A DNA stretch of 64,000 nucleotides from Alopecurus myosuroides (Eukaryota > Streptophyta > Magnoliopsida > Poales > Poaceae): positions 576,628,610-576,692,609 of the forward strand of contig CM054057.1 of the NCBI GenBank assembly GCA_028641055.1, read 5' to 3'. Of the stretch, positions 35,132 through 45,176 are shown in pieces; within the stretch, counting starts at the first letter, position 1, and each line of letters begins with the position of its first letter. The notes under the pieces were generated by a model. The model saw only the letters and a program-made list of their open reading frames with translations, searched no databases and had not been told where the DNA came from. A program made the position numbers and the translations under genes.

Positions 35132-37808
35132 GTTCCTACTCATCCTCGAGTAGGTAAACGATAAAACACAATAATTTCTGAGGTGACATGCTACGAACAT
35201 AAACTTGATCATAAAAATGTAAAAGCATATGTAAGCTAAGATCATATAACTTTTAACACAAACATGATAAATAGAACTTTAATAATAAAGCATAGCAATC
35301 ACTTTTCATCATGAGAAATATCTCAAATAAAAGGTCATGAATAACCATGCAAAGTAAGATATATGTTTGTTTCAGGTATAGAGAAAGCATGACAAAGTGA
35401 TATTTTGCTAGTCCTTAAGAGTGGGGCAAAACATAAATGCCAGGACACCTTCAAAGTTCACGAGGAAGACTAGAGCAAATAATTTAGAACAAAAAATAAC
35501 ACATATGAATATATTAATAATGTTTTTGGGACAAATGCACATCAAACTCACAATGGCAAAAATGCTCTCTCAACTGTGCATAAAGTTAGAAGATGGAGAC
35601 TCGACATAAAAGTAAAAGAAAGGCCCTTCGCAGAGGGAAGCAGGGATCACTCATGTGCTAGAGATTTTTATTTTATTAAACAGAGGTATAAAAAGTTTGA
35701 CACTCCCCCATCCATCTTTTACAAACCATGGCTAACCGAATCGTCGGGTGCCTGCCAACAATCACATACCATGGAGGAGTGCCTATATTTTGGGAGATGC
35801 ATGCTAATGTCAACGAATGGTAAACATAAAATACAGTACGTCACAAGCCAACTGGATTCACAAGAGAGGCTCTCATATGAAGGACGCATCTGGGTAGAAG
35901 GTCATCCCTGTTTCTCTTTTGTTTACACAATTATGCTTTGACTGATAAATCAAGGGGGGAAATAGTGAAGAGATTTTGTGTGTATTAATTTGGGGCTAGG
36001 CACCCCGCTGCCAGCTCTTCTATCATTTGGATAAGAGGATGAAGCCACTAGTCCAGGGTGTGAAATCCAATCAACAAGTGAGATAAAGATTCTCTATTTA
36101 CGTCCTCATGAGCAAAATCAGGAACATAAAGCAGGAGTTATTTTCAAGGTTTTAAAGGTAACACATGAGCAATTTACTTGGAGTGGCAGTTAAATACCAC
36201 ATGTAGATAGGTATGGTGGACACAATGGAAAATTTTTGGTTTTAGGGAGTTCGATGCACGAGTAGAGCTCATACTCAGTACAGGTGGAGACTAGCAAAAG
36301 ACTGGGAGCGACAAATCAAGAGAGCATAAGAGCCACAATCATGCAAAGCGACATAAACATCATTAATTAAAGCATAAGCGGCATCACAAGTTCAAAAACT
36401 AAATGACCATAGAGGCTATTAGTGACTGGTTCATAGTCATAAACATGGTGTGAGCATGCGCCAAGTCAACCAAATAAAACATTCGAAAGAGAATACCATA
36501 AATTTATGCTTCCTTATGACAAGAACAACTAATGAATCTTTCAATGGCACATTAAACACTCTCATCTATTTGAGGGTAATCGTGCTACTCAATAATCACA
36601 AGGCTTCAAAACTAAAATAACATCTAGCATGACATGAAAAAGTTCTAGCCACAGTCTATACAAGCTTCTACTTGCACCATTAAAAATTCTATTTTAAGCA
36701 GCAGTTTCTTCTCCCAACAAGCACCATACAAGATATGTTTTAATAAAAATACTCTTCATGATACAGCAAGAAAAAATGAGTGTACTCAGATAACACTACT
36801 AAAACTAACAGCTCTGATAAGAGATGCATGCAAAACATGAGCTAAATAAATGCAGCAGGCAGACAAAGATTAATAATACAAAGTATTCCCATGAAAAAGC
36901 GGAGCGTGTCACTCTCCAGTAAAAGAATGCTGGGGTCCAACCAATATTATCGCAAAAATAAAAACAAATTGAAAGCAAAAATAAAAGACGCTCCAAGTAA
37001 AGCACATAAGATGTGACCGAATAAAAATATAGTTTCACTAGAAGTTACCTAATAATTTGTCGATGAAGAAGGGGATGCCTTGGGAATCCCCAAGCTTAGA
37101 CGCTTGAGTCTTCTTGGAATTTGCTGGGATGTACCACCGGGGCATCCCCAAGCTTAGGATTTTCACTCTTCTTAATCACATCATATCATCCTCTCCTCTT
37201 GACCCTTGAAAACTTCCTTCACACCAAACTTCTCACAATCTTTATTAGCAACGTTAGTGCAATTGAAATAATAAATTCACATGGTTCAGTTTCAGCACAA
37301 GACTAACACTCAAAAACACATTATCTACTGTCACAACTTCTTCTAAATCTCTTTTTCTCAAAAGAACACCAAACGAAAGAGATTAAGATGCAAATGCAAT
37401 TATTGCCGGAAATCTGTCAAAATAGGACAGCTGGTAAAGATGATTTTTTTCGAAAATCTTCTTTTGCTCAAATCAAAAAGTTGTCAACTAAGTAAATTTA
37501 TGCATATAGTCCAGGATTACGCACAAACAAACTCGGGTCATTTTGAATTTTCTGTGATTTTATACGGATTAAACAGTGGACAACAGAAATATGTTTCCTG
37601 CGCAGAAATCCAAAATATAGCCTCAACTTTCCGCTAGAAGCTTTACTTGGCTCAACAAAAATACAAAAGAAAAGATACATCACGGTTCCTAAGGAAATAG
37701 ACAACACCCATGTGCAAAGAAAACAAAAGAAAACGAAGGAAAACGGGTTGAAAACAGAGAAATAAAACGGGTTGTCGCCCGGTAGCGCTTTTCTTTAACG
37801 CCTTTCAG

Positions 37809-38543
37809 CTAGGCATAGAAATCAACTCCAGTATTTTCAAGTGAAGAAGCATCAATATCATAAACTTCCTCTAAATCATCATTTGCAGCAAAAGGCACTC
37901 TAGGTGTTTCTGAAGATTCAACATGAAGTTCACTCTTAGTTTCATTAATCGTTTTAGCAATTTTCAGCACGTATTGAGATTTGGGTTTAGTTATCTTGGG
38001 AACATACATGAATCTTTGCTCTTTTACCACAAAGGCTTTCTCCTTTTTTGAATTTATGTGATGAAAAAGTTGAGCTTAAATTTGCCATAGCCTCCTGTAG
38101 TTTACCAATCCTAGAATTTTGATCATCGTGAGTGTTGCTAGCTTCTAAAGCAGTGATTCTTTTATCAATAGCTATTATTGATTCATTAACTTTGCTAGCA
38201 TTATCAAGGAAAATTGGTAAGTTCATTTCCAAAGAGTTCAGTTTATTAATAACATCCTCCAAAGTGGTCTCATTTTTAACAGTTATGGTAGGGGGCGTTC
38301 CTACCAAACTTTCAATCAAATTGCAGGCTTCCAAGGCAGGATTTCCTAGAAAATTCCACCCGTAAGAGTATCTAACACATACCTATACCAGCCAGTAGTA
38401 CCAACATAAAAATTCCTCAGGAGTATCAAGGTAGAATATTTTTTGTACACCTATTATGGGCATTGTTTATTCTATACCAAGAATCTTTTAAACTCTCTCA
38501 CCTGTTGCCTAAAAGAACAAACCTCAACTTCTGGAATACTCAT
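37809..38543 (-). pseudogene. Degraded gag of the non-autonomous element
   Basis: A likely start ATG at 38543 (minus) begins MSIPEVEVCSFRQQVREFKR and soon meets a stop. After a gap the frame continues with MEACNLIESLVGTPPTITVK, KNETTLEDVINKLNSLEMNL and a Ser/Ala-rich coiled region (38334-37987), then in another frame PKITKPKSQYVLKIAKTINE (38030-37809). I recognise this as the gag-like ORF of Triticeae non-autonomous Gypsy elements. Stops and frame changes make it nonfunctional. Nothing resembling pol follows. Confidence 0.6.
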
Positions 38544-38709
38544 TTTAGCATAATAAAAGCAAACAAATAAATAGCATATATAAAGTAAACTAATTATTTT
38601 TTATGTTTTTGATATAAAGAAGCAAAACAAGACAAACATAAAAATAAAACAATAAACGAAATAAAGAGGTTGAGAGTGAGAGACTCCCCTTGCCAGAAGA
38701 CTTCTTTCT

Positions 38710-38726
38710 CCCCGGCAACGGCGCTA
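38710..38726 (-). promoter_or_regulatory. Asp-tRNA primer-binding site
   Basis: The minus strand reads TAGCGCCGTTGCCGGGG, one base from the exact complement of the plant tRNA-Asp 3' end (TGGCGCCGTTGCCGGGG). It lies 10 bp from the inner edge of the 5' LTR. Confidence 0.85.
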
Positions 38727-38736
38727 GAAATTTTCT

Positions 38737-40307
38737 TGATGCTACGTGTTGGGAACCCAAAGAGGAGGGTGTGATGAGTGTAGCGGTAGGAATTTCCCTC
38801 AGTTAAGAACCAAGATTATCAATACAGTAGGAGAAAGAGGATCTTTGGAAGGTTGATGCCACTAACGGTGGTGCTGGCGCTTCACCGGTGTCATCAACAA
38901 CGTGGAACCTGCACACAACACAACCAAAATACTTTGTGCCAACGGTACAGTGAGGTTGTCAATCTCACCGGTCTAGCTGAAAACAAAGATTAGACGTATA
39001 GTGTGGAAAATAATGTATGCTTGCAGTAAGTAAAGAAAGTAGGAAATTGTAGTGGCTTGTTTAATAGTGTAGGAAAATGGACCGGGGTTCATAGGTTCAC
39101 TAGTGGTGTCTCTCCATAAAAGATAGCATGCTGGGTGAATAAATTACAGCTGGGCAATTGACAAATAAAGGTTACACCGTAGTACACATTCATAACATGA
39201 AGACTACTATGATATTTAGTGTGGGCATTACAACAATATACATAGACCGTAATCCAACTGCATCTATGACAAATAATCCACCCTCGGGTTATCATCTGAA
39301 CCCCCTTAGGTATTAAGTTGCAAGCAACAGATAATCACATTAAGAATGTGTGTAATGTAAGCAATGATTGTACACGCGGGCACTCACATCGCCGTTTTCT
39401 CTCTAGTGGCAACAACACATCCTCCCCCGTCACGTTTCTGTCACCCGAGCACAGGCGAAAAGGAGACATGAACCCACTATCAAGCATAAATACTCTCTCT
39501 TGGAGTCACTAGCAACTACTTGGCCAGAGCAACCACTAGCAACGGAAAGCATGCAAGATCACAAATAACATATGCAATAAAGACTATAATCAACTTGGCA
39601 TAAGTTCAATATTCATCGGATCCCAGCAAACACAGCACATAGAGTTACATAAGATCAATCTCGATCATGTTAAGCAGCTCACGAGATCTAAACATGGAGG
39701 CATAGGAGGAGAAGACAACCATCTATCTACTGCTATGAACCCGTTGTCCAAGGATGAACTACTCACGCATCACTCCGGAGGCAGGCATGGTGATGAAGAG
39801 ACCTCCGGTGATGATCTACTCTCCGGCAGGGTGCAGGAGACATCTTCAGAACCTCCCTGATCTAGGGTTGACGACGACGGCGGCTGCAGAACTTTTCGGG
39901 GATTTTTTATCAGGTCTCTAGGGTTTTCCATCCGGGTGGAATAAATAGGCGAAAGGGCAAAGGCGGTGGAGCCCTGGGGGCCTGACACCACCCCCTGGCG
40001 CGGCCAAGGGGGGCACCCCATGGTGTGGGCCCCCTGGTGCCCCTCTTCGACTCCTCTTCGGTCTTCTGGATGCTTCCAGGGAAAATAGGACTTCCAGGCT
40101 TCAAATTTTCCAATTCCGAGAATATTTCCAGAACAACTTTTCTGAAACTAAAAACAGCAGAAAACAGGGAACTAGCTCTGTGGCATCTTGTCAATAGGTT
40201 AGTACGGAAAATCGATAATAATGACATAAAGAAGGGATAAACATGTAGCATATGGCATAATATTATCACGGAGCATCAGAAATTATAGATACGTTGGAGA
40301 CGTATCG
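38737..40307 (-). repeat. 5' LTR of the 33.5-40.3 kb element (1571 bp)
   Basis: Plus-strand start TGATGCTACGTGTTGGG, end GACGTATCG, then the TSD CCCGT. A near copy of 33537-35115, with scattered substitutions and a few short indels in the GC-rich R/U5 part. The divergence is visibly larger than that of the copia LTRs at 43-48 kb, so this is the older insertion. Confidence 0.9.
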
Positions 40308-40481
40308 CCCGTCTAGCGCGCGGTCAAAGCGGCGCCCAGTCGTTGTCTTCTCTTGAGGGGGCGCAGAAGCGGAGGGAGCCGTCATTTCGGCCAGTCCCGT
40401 CGCACACGCGGCGGGCGTGCGGCTTCCTAATACGGCCGCCAGAGTTAATGCGGCCGCGACTCTTTTGCCTGCCGCGGCGTG

Positions 40482-40489
40482 TATAAAAT
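40482..40489 (+). promoter_or_regulatory. TATA box of the 40.5-41.6 kb pseudogene
   Basis: TATAAAAT in GC-rich context, 59 bp upstream of the first ATG (40548). This is a normal plant core promoter spacing. The LTR element ends only 175 bp upstream. Confidence 0.55.
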
Positions 40490-40547
40490 GGAGCCCCGCA
40501 CCCTGCCTCTCTCCTCGTCGCGCTCTGTTTCTCTCCTCGCCGCATCC

Positions 40548-41575
40548 ATGGACCCCCTCGCCGCTCCCTCCTCAAGCACCAGGCGCGCGCTCTCTTCGCC
40601 GCCTGGTACCCGTGCCCGCCGGACATAAGCGACGGGCACGGGTTCACCATCGGGCGCGCCCAAGGTGAGCGACGCCTCGTGGAACGCCGAGGTGCTCGCT
40701 CACTTCTACGAGAAGCTGATGCCGGAGCTGCGCGCCGACCCCGTCTGGGACCTGGAGAGCACGGCGCGGTACGAGCGGGATTTCAAGCACATCCATGGCA
40801 GGCGCTGGAACCGCTGGGACGGCCCCGGGCCCGCGCTGCCCGCCCACGAGCGCAACAAATAAGGCAGGAACGCGTTCTGGGCGCAGGACGGCTTCTCCAT
40901 CGACGCCATCCTCACCCACGTCGCCGCCCCGACACTCCGCGGCTCCATTGGCCGACGCCCACCGTCTGGGACCCCAGACGACCAACAGCGACTCTCTCCT
41001 CCTCCCTCGCGCTCCTCCTCCTATTCCGCCGGTGGCTCCTCGCGGCGCTCCATCCCGACTCTGCGCATCCCCAAGATGGAGCCGCAGACGTCCACGCCGC
41101 CGCACCTGCCCGTCAAAGCAGGAGCCTCGCTCGGGCGAGTCGATGCGGCGCTCCGGCGGCCTCCACATCGGGGGTGGGAGCGGCGCCCAGTCAGCCCGCC
41201 GTCGCCCCACGTCGCCGCTCCTCGTGCCCAAACCGGAGCTGGGGATGCGCGTGCCCAAGAAGGAGCCGGGACTGGAGCGCCCCCCTCACCCTCTTCGAGC
41301 GGCTCCAGGCGCTCCAGACGGTGTCGGCGACGGAGGACGACCCGGAGGACATCGGCGCGGTGCTCCTCGCGTCATACAACACGCCGCCGCCAATGTCCAA
41401 CGCGGCAGCACGCGCGTGCTCCGTCGTCAACACAGCGGCGATGACAGGAGCCCCCTTGATCGACCTGGACCCGCCGGCGCCGGCGGCCAATGACGACGAG
41501 GCGGGGCCGAGCCACTTGGGCGGCGACGACGGTAGCGACAGCAACAACAACACCGACTACGACGTGTTCAACTAG
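40548..41575 (+). pseudogene. Frameshifted GC-rich gene of unknown function (repeat-associated family)
   Basis: From the ATG at 40548 the frame meets a stop within 27 codons, but coding-like text continues in other frames: FAAWYPCPPDISDGHGFTIG, then SDASWNAEVLAHFYEKLMPE and YERDFKHIHGRRWNRWDGPG (40665-40862, stop TAA), then GRNAFWAQDGFSIDAILTHV, then LLVPKPELGMRVPKKEPGLE (about 41220), and finally LFERLQALQTVSATEDDPED to SNNNTDYDVFN (stop at 41575). At least four frame changes or stops are needed. The Lys-Glu-Pro motifs and acidic tail recall a family of Triticeae proteins that I remember only as repeat-associated and uncharacterised. A TATA box is retained at 40482. No enzymatic motif is visible. 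Confidence 0.5.
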
Positions 41576-43002
41576 TGAACACGTCGGTTTTACTTTATTT
41601 TCGTTTAAATTTTGCAAAATATACTAAAAATCTGAATGAAATTATCGTTTCAAATATTCGGTCCTCTTTTTTTTTGGAGGGTTTTCAGTTGGGGTTACGA
41701 GTGGGCAGCCACGCCCCCGCCGGCGCCGCGCCGTCCGGACGAGCCTCAAAGCCGACGCCGCGCCGTCCGGACCGATCCGGACGCCTACGCGAGGGGACAT
41801 GCTCTTATCTGTACGACGTGCATGCAGTGGCGACAGGGCAAGTGGGAGTGGAGTTACATCGACCAGTAGTCCCGTACGTAGCATGTGCCGATGTACAACA
41901 TCCTATTCTTATCTTGCGACTACGTGGAGCCCGCGCGGGGCACACCTGTCAAGCCATGCCATGAAACGTAAAGAAACAAAAGCATGCATGCAGTTAGGTT
42001 GGTGGCAAACCTGAATCATGGCGTACACTACCACTTGGCTTTTAGTGCAAATCTGGATCATGTCGATCCAGCGTATTTTACGATGGGAACACACATCATA
42101 CGCCTGCATGTATCCATGCTAGGCTTGCCAGCCACCCAGTAGTGTGTGTGGTCTTGTGCTACTGTTTCTTTTTCTTTGAGGGATCCTGTGCTACTGCCTA
42201 CTGCTACCGACAAAGACTCAGTGATTGTACCCTGCTGCACAACATTGTTTATTCAGGAAGAGTACCGAGTACTACTCCATTTTTAGTCATGATATTCTGA
42301 TCTGAGTGGAAACTCATATAACTATTATTTTGCGAAAAGGAAACCCATATAGCTAGTTACCCGGTTTCATTTACCCAGTACGTCAGACGAATCATATCAT
42401 TCACGTGGTACAACTCTTGCCCCACGTCCCTCCCGCGCGTGCCGCCACCGCTCGGGCAGCACCGGAGGCCTCCCATACCCTACTCAGCTCTACCTATAGT
42501 GTCGATCCTCTAGCCGCGGCTACCGCCGGTGACGTCGGCATCACACGTCTCGCCGAAGGCGGTGGGCCGAGGAGACATGTAGCGGCGATGCATTGGGGCG
42601 AAGATACATGTCAACGAGCACGTGCGGTTGGTGGATCGCCGAGGAGAATGCATGGTGGTGGCGGCGCTAGGGGAGGGGGGGGGGGATCGTACGTGACGAG
42701 GACCACAACGACACCATCCGAGGCTATGCTGCTATGGCCCCACGCCGATGTGGACTGGTCATATTAAATATGACACGACGAGGTAGGCGAATTGGCCATC
42801 AGTGGCTTACAGGTAGGCTAGGGGGAACACGGGGCGATATGCGGACAGCTATCCGCACCCCATCTTTGGGCCGGGTTTATGAGGAGCCGTTGGGTATGCC
42901 CTATGACACGCACTAGCCTAATTCCTACTCCTATTTCGCTTAATCATTTCCTTTTCACTACCTTGCAAGTTTTGCAACTTGTCAAATTGGGTTACCTGCT
43001 CT
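41576..43002. other. Low-copy-looking intergenic DNA with one duplicated block
   Basis: 41576-41800 ends in a GC-rich stretch with CGCCGTCCGGACGAGCC and CGCCGTCCGGACCGATCC near-repeats and a final GGGACATGCTCTTA, possibly the end of a Harbinger-like element that carried the upstream pseudogene. 41930-42290 is duplicated at 49.5-50.1 kb. 42400-42910 is GC-rich with no convincing ORF. No gene is supported. Confidence 0.5.
41930..42290. repeat. Block duplicated at 49490-50140 (copy 1)
   Basis: Shared text includes CCATGAAACGTAAAGA, GTTAGGTTGGTGGCAAACCT, ATCATGGCGTACACTACCAC, ACTTGGCTTTTAGTGCAAAT, GGGAACACRCATCAKACGCC and later GATTGTACCCTGC. Order and orientation are the same in both copies, about 7.5 kb apart, with the copia element between them. 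Confidence 0.8.
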
Positions 43003-43007
43003 GTACT

Positions 43008-43242
43008 TGTTGAAATATTTGCACCTTGTAACGTTGTCACGTGTGGTATTATAAACACGTGATAACTCCTTTGTGTCTAACCGTATAGGAGCTTGGTTAG
43101 GATATTGATCTTAGCTGGTTTTAGCTTGTGTTCCAAGCCCATTCGGTTAGGCATAGATTGATGTAAATCCTGGCCGGTTTGGCCCCTTTATTAACACGCA
43201 AGCACCCGAGGTCCAAGGGTACGCTTCCAACATATTTTCATA
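43008..43242 (+). repeat. 5' LTR of the copia element, with two G-boxes around a TATA-like core
   Basis: Starts TGTTGAAATATTTGC and ends ATATTTTCATA. The end is set by the TSD and by identity with the 3' LTR; it gives ...TA rather than the usual ...CA. CACGTG occurs at 43038-43043 and again at 43056-43061, flanking TATTATAAA (43047-43055). The arrangement is nearly palindromic and resembles an ABRE/G-box promoter. Confidence 0.9.
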
Positions 43243-43254
43243 TGGTATCAGAGC
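43243..43254 (+). promoter_or_regulatory. Initiator-Met primer-binding site
   Basis: TGGTATCAGAGC, the exact complement of the initiator-Met tRNA 3' end, directly abutting the 5' LTR. Confidence 0.9.
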
Positions 43255-43280
43255 CTAGCTCTTCCAATCGCATCTGAATC

Positions 43281-43841
43281 ATGTCGCAAGCTCCGTCGTC
43301 CTCCATGGCGCCAACCTCGGCACTCGGGCATCCGGTGAGTGAGAAGCTCACCCGGGACAACTTCCTGATGTGGAAGGCCCAGGTCCTGCCGGCTATCCGC
43401 GGTGCGCAACTCACCGGCTACCTCGACAACACCACGCCGGCGCCAGCGAAGGAGGTGGACGTGACCCAAGGGGGCAGCACCGTGAAGGCGGCCAACCCCG
43501 CCTATGCCCTCTGGATCGCCCAGGATCAGCAGGTCCTCGGGTATCTGTTGGCCTCGTTGTCACGCGAGGTTCTGGCTCAGGTGGTGGATATCACCACTGC
43601 ATCGGGCCTGTGGACTGCAATCGAGCAGATGTACTCGTCGCAGTCACGCGCGCGGATCATCCAACTGCGCGCTCAGCTCTCCAATTCCAAGAAAGGTGAG
43701 CTCACGGCGACTGCCTATTTCACACGCATGAAAGGTCTTGCAGATGAGATGGCGGCCGCAGGGAAGAAGATCGACGACGACGATCTAATCTCGCAGATCC
43801 TTGCGGGACTTGATGCGGATTACAATCCTTTTGTATCCTAG
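43281..43841 (+). CDS. Copia gag (capsid region), truncated by a stop
   Basis: The ATG at 43281 begins MSQAPSSSMAPTSALGHPVS. The protein contains EKLTRDNFLMWKAQVLPAIR (the W-K-Q motif of plant copia gag), LWTAIEQMYSSQSRARIIQL and TRMKGLADEMAAAGKKIDDD, i.e. a UBN2/retrotran-gag capsid fold. It ends at a TAG (43839-43841) after NPFVS. In the same frame gag-like text continues (SGTPLTLSDLFAEL) to a second TAG at 43914-43916, so the first stop is a nonsense mutation in gag, not its natural end. Confidence 0.9.
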   Translation: MSQAPSSSMAPTSALGHPVSEKLTRDNFLMWKAQVLPAIRGAQLTGYLDNTTPAPAKEVDVTQGGSTVKAANPAYALWIAQDQQVLGYLLASLSREVLAQVVDITTASGLWTAIEQMYSSQSRARIIQLRAQLSNSKKGELTATAYFTRMKGLADEMAAAGKKIDDDDLISQILAGLDADYNPFVS

Positions 43842-43912
43842 ATCTCGGCATCGGCGCGCTCTGGCACCCCTCTGACCCTCAGCGATCTCTTCGCTGAGCT
43901 GCGAAGGGCAGG

Positions 43913-45094
43913 CTAGAGGCACAAAACCCGGGCATGCAGCTCGGGGGCTCCATCAACCTTGCGTCCAAGGGCGGGCGCGGCTTCACCAACAACCGCGGCG
44001 GCGGTAACTTCGGGAGCTTCAACGGCGGGGGCCGTGGCGGCAGTGATGGCCGTCCCAACTTCAGCAACAACCAGCCCCGTCACCCGTACACGGGCGGCAA
44101 CGTCAACCCGAAGCAAGGACCCCGTCCCATCTCCCAAATCTGTGGCAAAACGGGGCATATCGCTCTTCGCTGCTGGAAGAGGTTTGAGAAGAATTTCAAA
44201 TCTCCACTTCTGAACGAAGAAAAATCGGCAAACTCCGCTTCTGGGTCTGCACCAACATACGGCATCGACACTAATTGGTACTCCGATACGGGAGCTACCG
44301 ATCACATCACCAGCGAGCTAGACAAGCTCACGGTTCGTGACCGCTACAATGGCACCGATCAGGTGCACACGGCGAGCGGATCAGGTATGGAAATAATGCA
44401 TATTGGTCACACGCAATTTCATACTCATGATCGTCCTCTCCATCTTAATCACATCTTACATGTTCCACAAGCTTCGAAAAATCTTATCTCTATTCACAAA
44501 CTTACTCGTGACAACAATGCTTATGTCGAATTTTGGCCTGAATTCTTTTCTGTCAAGGATCAGGAAACGGGGAAGGTTCTGCTCCACGCCAGGAGTAGAG
44601 GTGGACTCTATCCTTTACCATGCAAGCCGTCTATCCATGGAAGACATGTCCTCGGTGTTAATCGACCATCTTCCTCCCGTTGGCATAGACGATTAGGTCA
44701 TCCTTCTTTTTCAGTTGTTAGCCAAATTCTTAAAGAGAATAATTTGCCTTTCTCAAATAAAAGTCATGAGCAAGTTTGTGATGCATGTCAAAAGGCCAAG
44801 AGCCATCAACTCCCATATCCTAGATCAACTAGTGCTTCTAAAGCTCCTTTAGAGCTAGTTTTTTCTGATGTATGGGAGCCTGCCTCCACTTCTTTTGGGA
44901 GAAATAAATACTATGTGAGTTTCATTGATGATTTTAGCAAATTTACATGGATATATTTGCTTAAGAACAAGTCTGAGGTTTTTCACAAGTTTCATGATTT
45001 CCAGCAACATGTTGAACGTCTCTTTGATAAAAAAAATTCTAGCTATGCAAACAGATTGGGGTGGCGAGTATTAGAAATTAAGTTCCTTTTTTGA
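43913..45094 (+). pseudogene. Copia gag 3' end, protease and integrase N-terminal half
   Basis: After a frame change between about 43895 and 43913, the frame gives LEAQN and a Gly/Asn-rich linker (GRGFTNNRGGGNFGSFNGGG). The zinc knuckle ICGKTGHIALRCWKR follows, where the first cysteine of CX2CX4HX4C is replaced by Ser. The protease motif NWYSDTGATDHITSELDKLT (active-site DTG) comes next, then the pre-integrase HHCC zinc site (WHRRLGHPS and VCDACQKAK) and the first integrase aspartates (LVFSDVWEPA, FIDDFSKFTW). An extra A in an eight-A run at about 45029-45036 shifts the frame into a stop at 45094. The intact family frame would continue with the second catalytic Asp (QTDWGGEY), where a TAG replaces the next codon near 45091. 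Confidence 0.9.
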
Positions 45095-45176
45095 GCGCAT
45101 TGGTATCTCACATCATGTATCTTGCCCTTATGCTCACCAGCAGAATGGATCTGCTGAAAGAAAACATAGACATATA

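Larger units (their letters stand above)
33537..40307 (-). mobile_element. Complete non-autonomous LTR retrotransposon (Asp-tRNA primed, gag remnant only)
   Basis: Two LTRs (33537-35115 and 38737-40307) flank a 3.6-kb interior, and CCCGT (33532-33536 and 40308-40312) is an exact TSD. The element reads on the minus strand: 5' LTR at right, Asp-tRNA primer site (38710-38726), degraded gag (38543-37809), noncoding interior, polypurine tract next to 35115, 3' LTR at left. There is no protease, integrase or reverse transcriptase. The outer right end reads GTATCG instead of GTATCA, a single mutation. This is Gypsy-like in its primer choice and must have moved with enzymes supplied in trans. It separated the 40.3-41.6 kb pseudogene from its upstream flank. 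Confidence 0.9.

Noticed and set aside
40679..41575. A single intact 298-aa gene on the plus strand
   Set aside because: The first two thirds are Arg/Ala-rich shadow translation. The recognisable blocks of the family lie in different frames, so the locus is better read as a frameshifted pseudogene.
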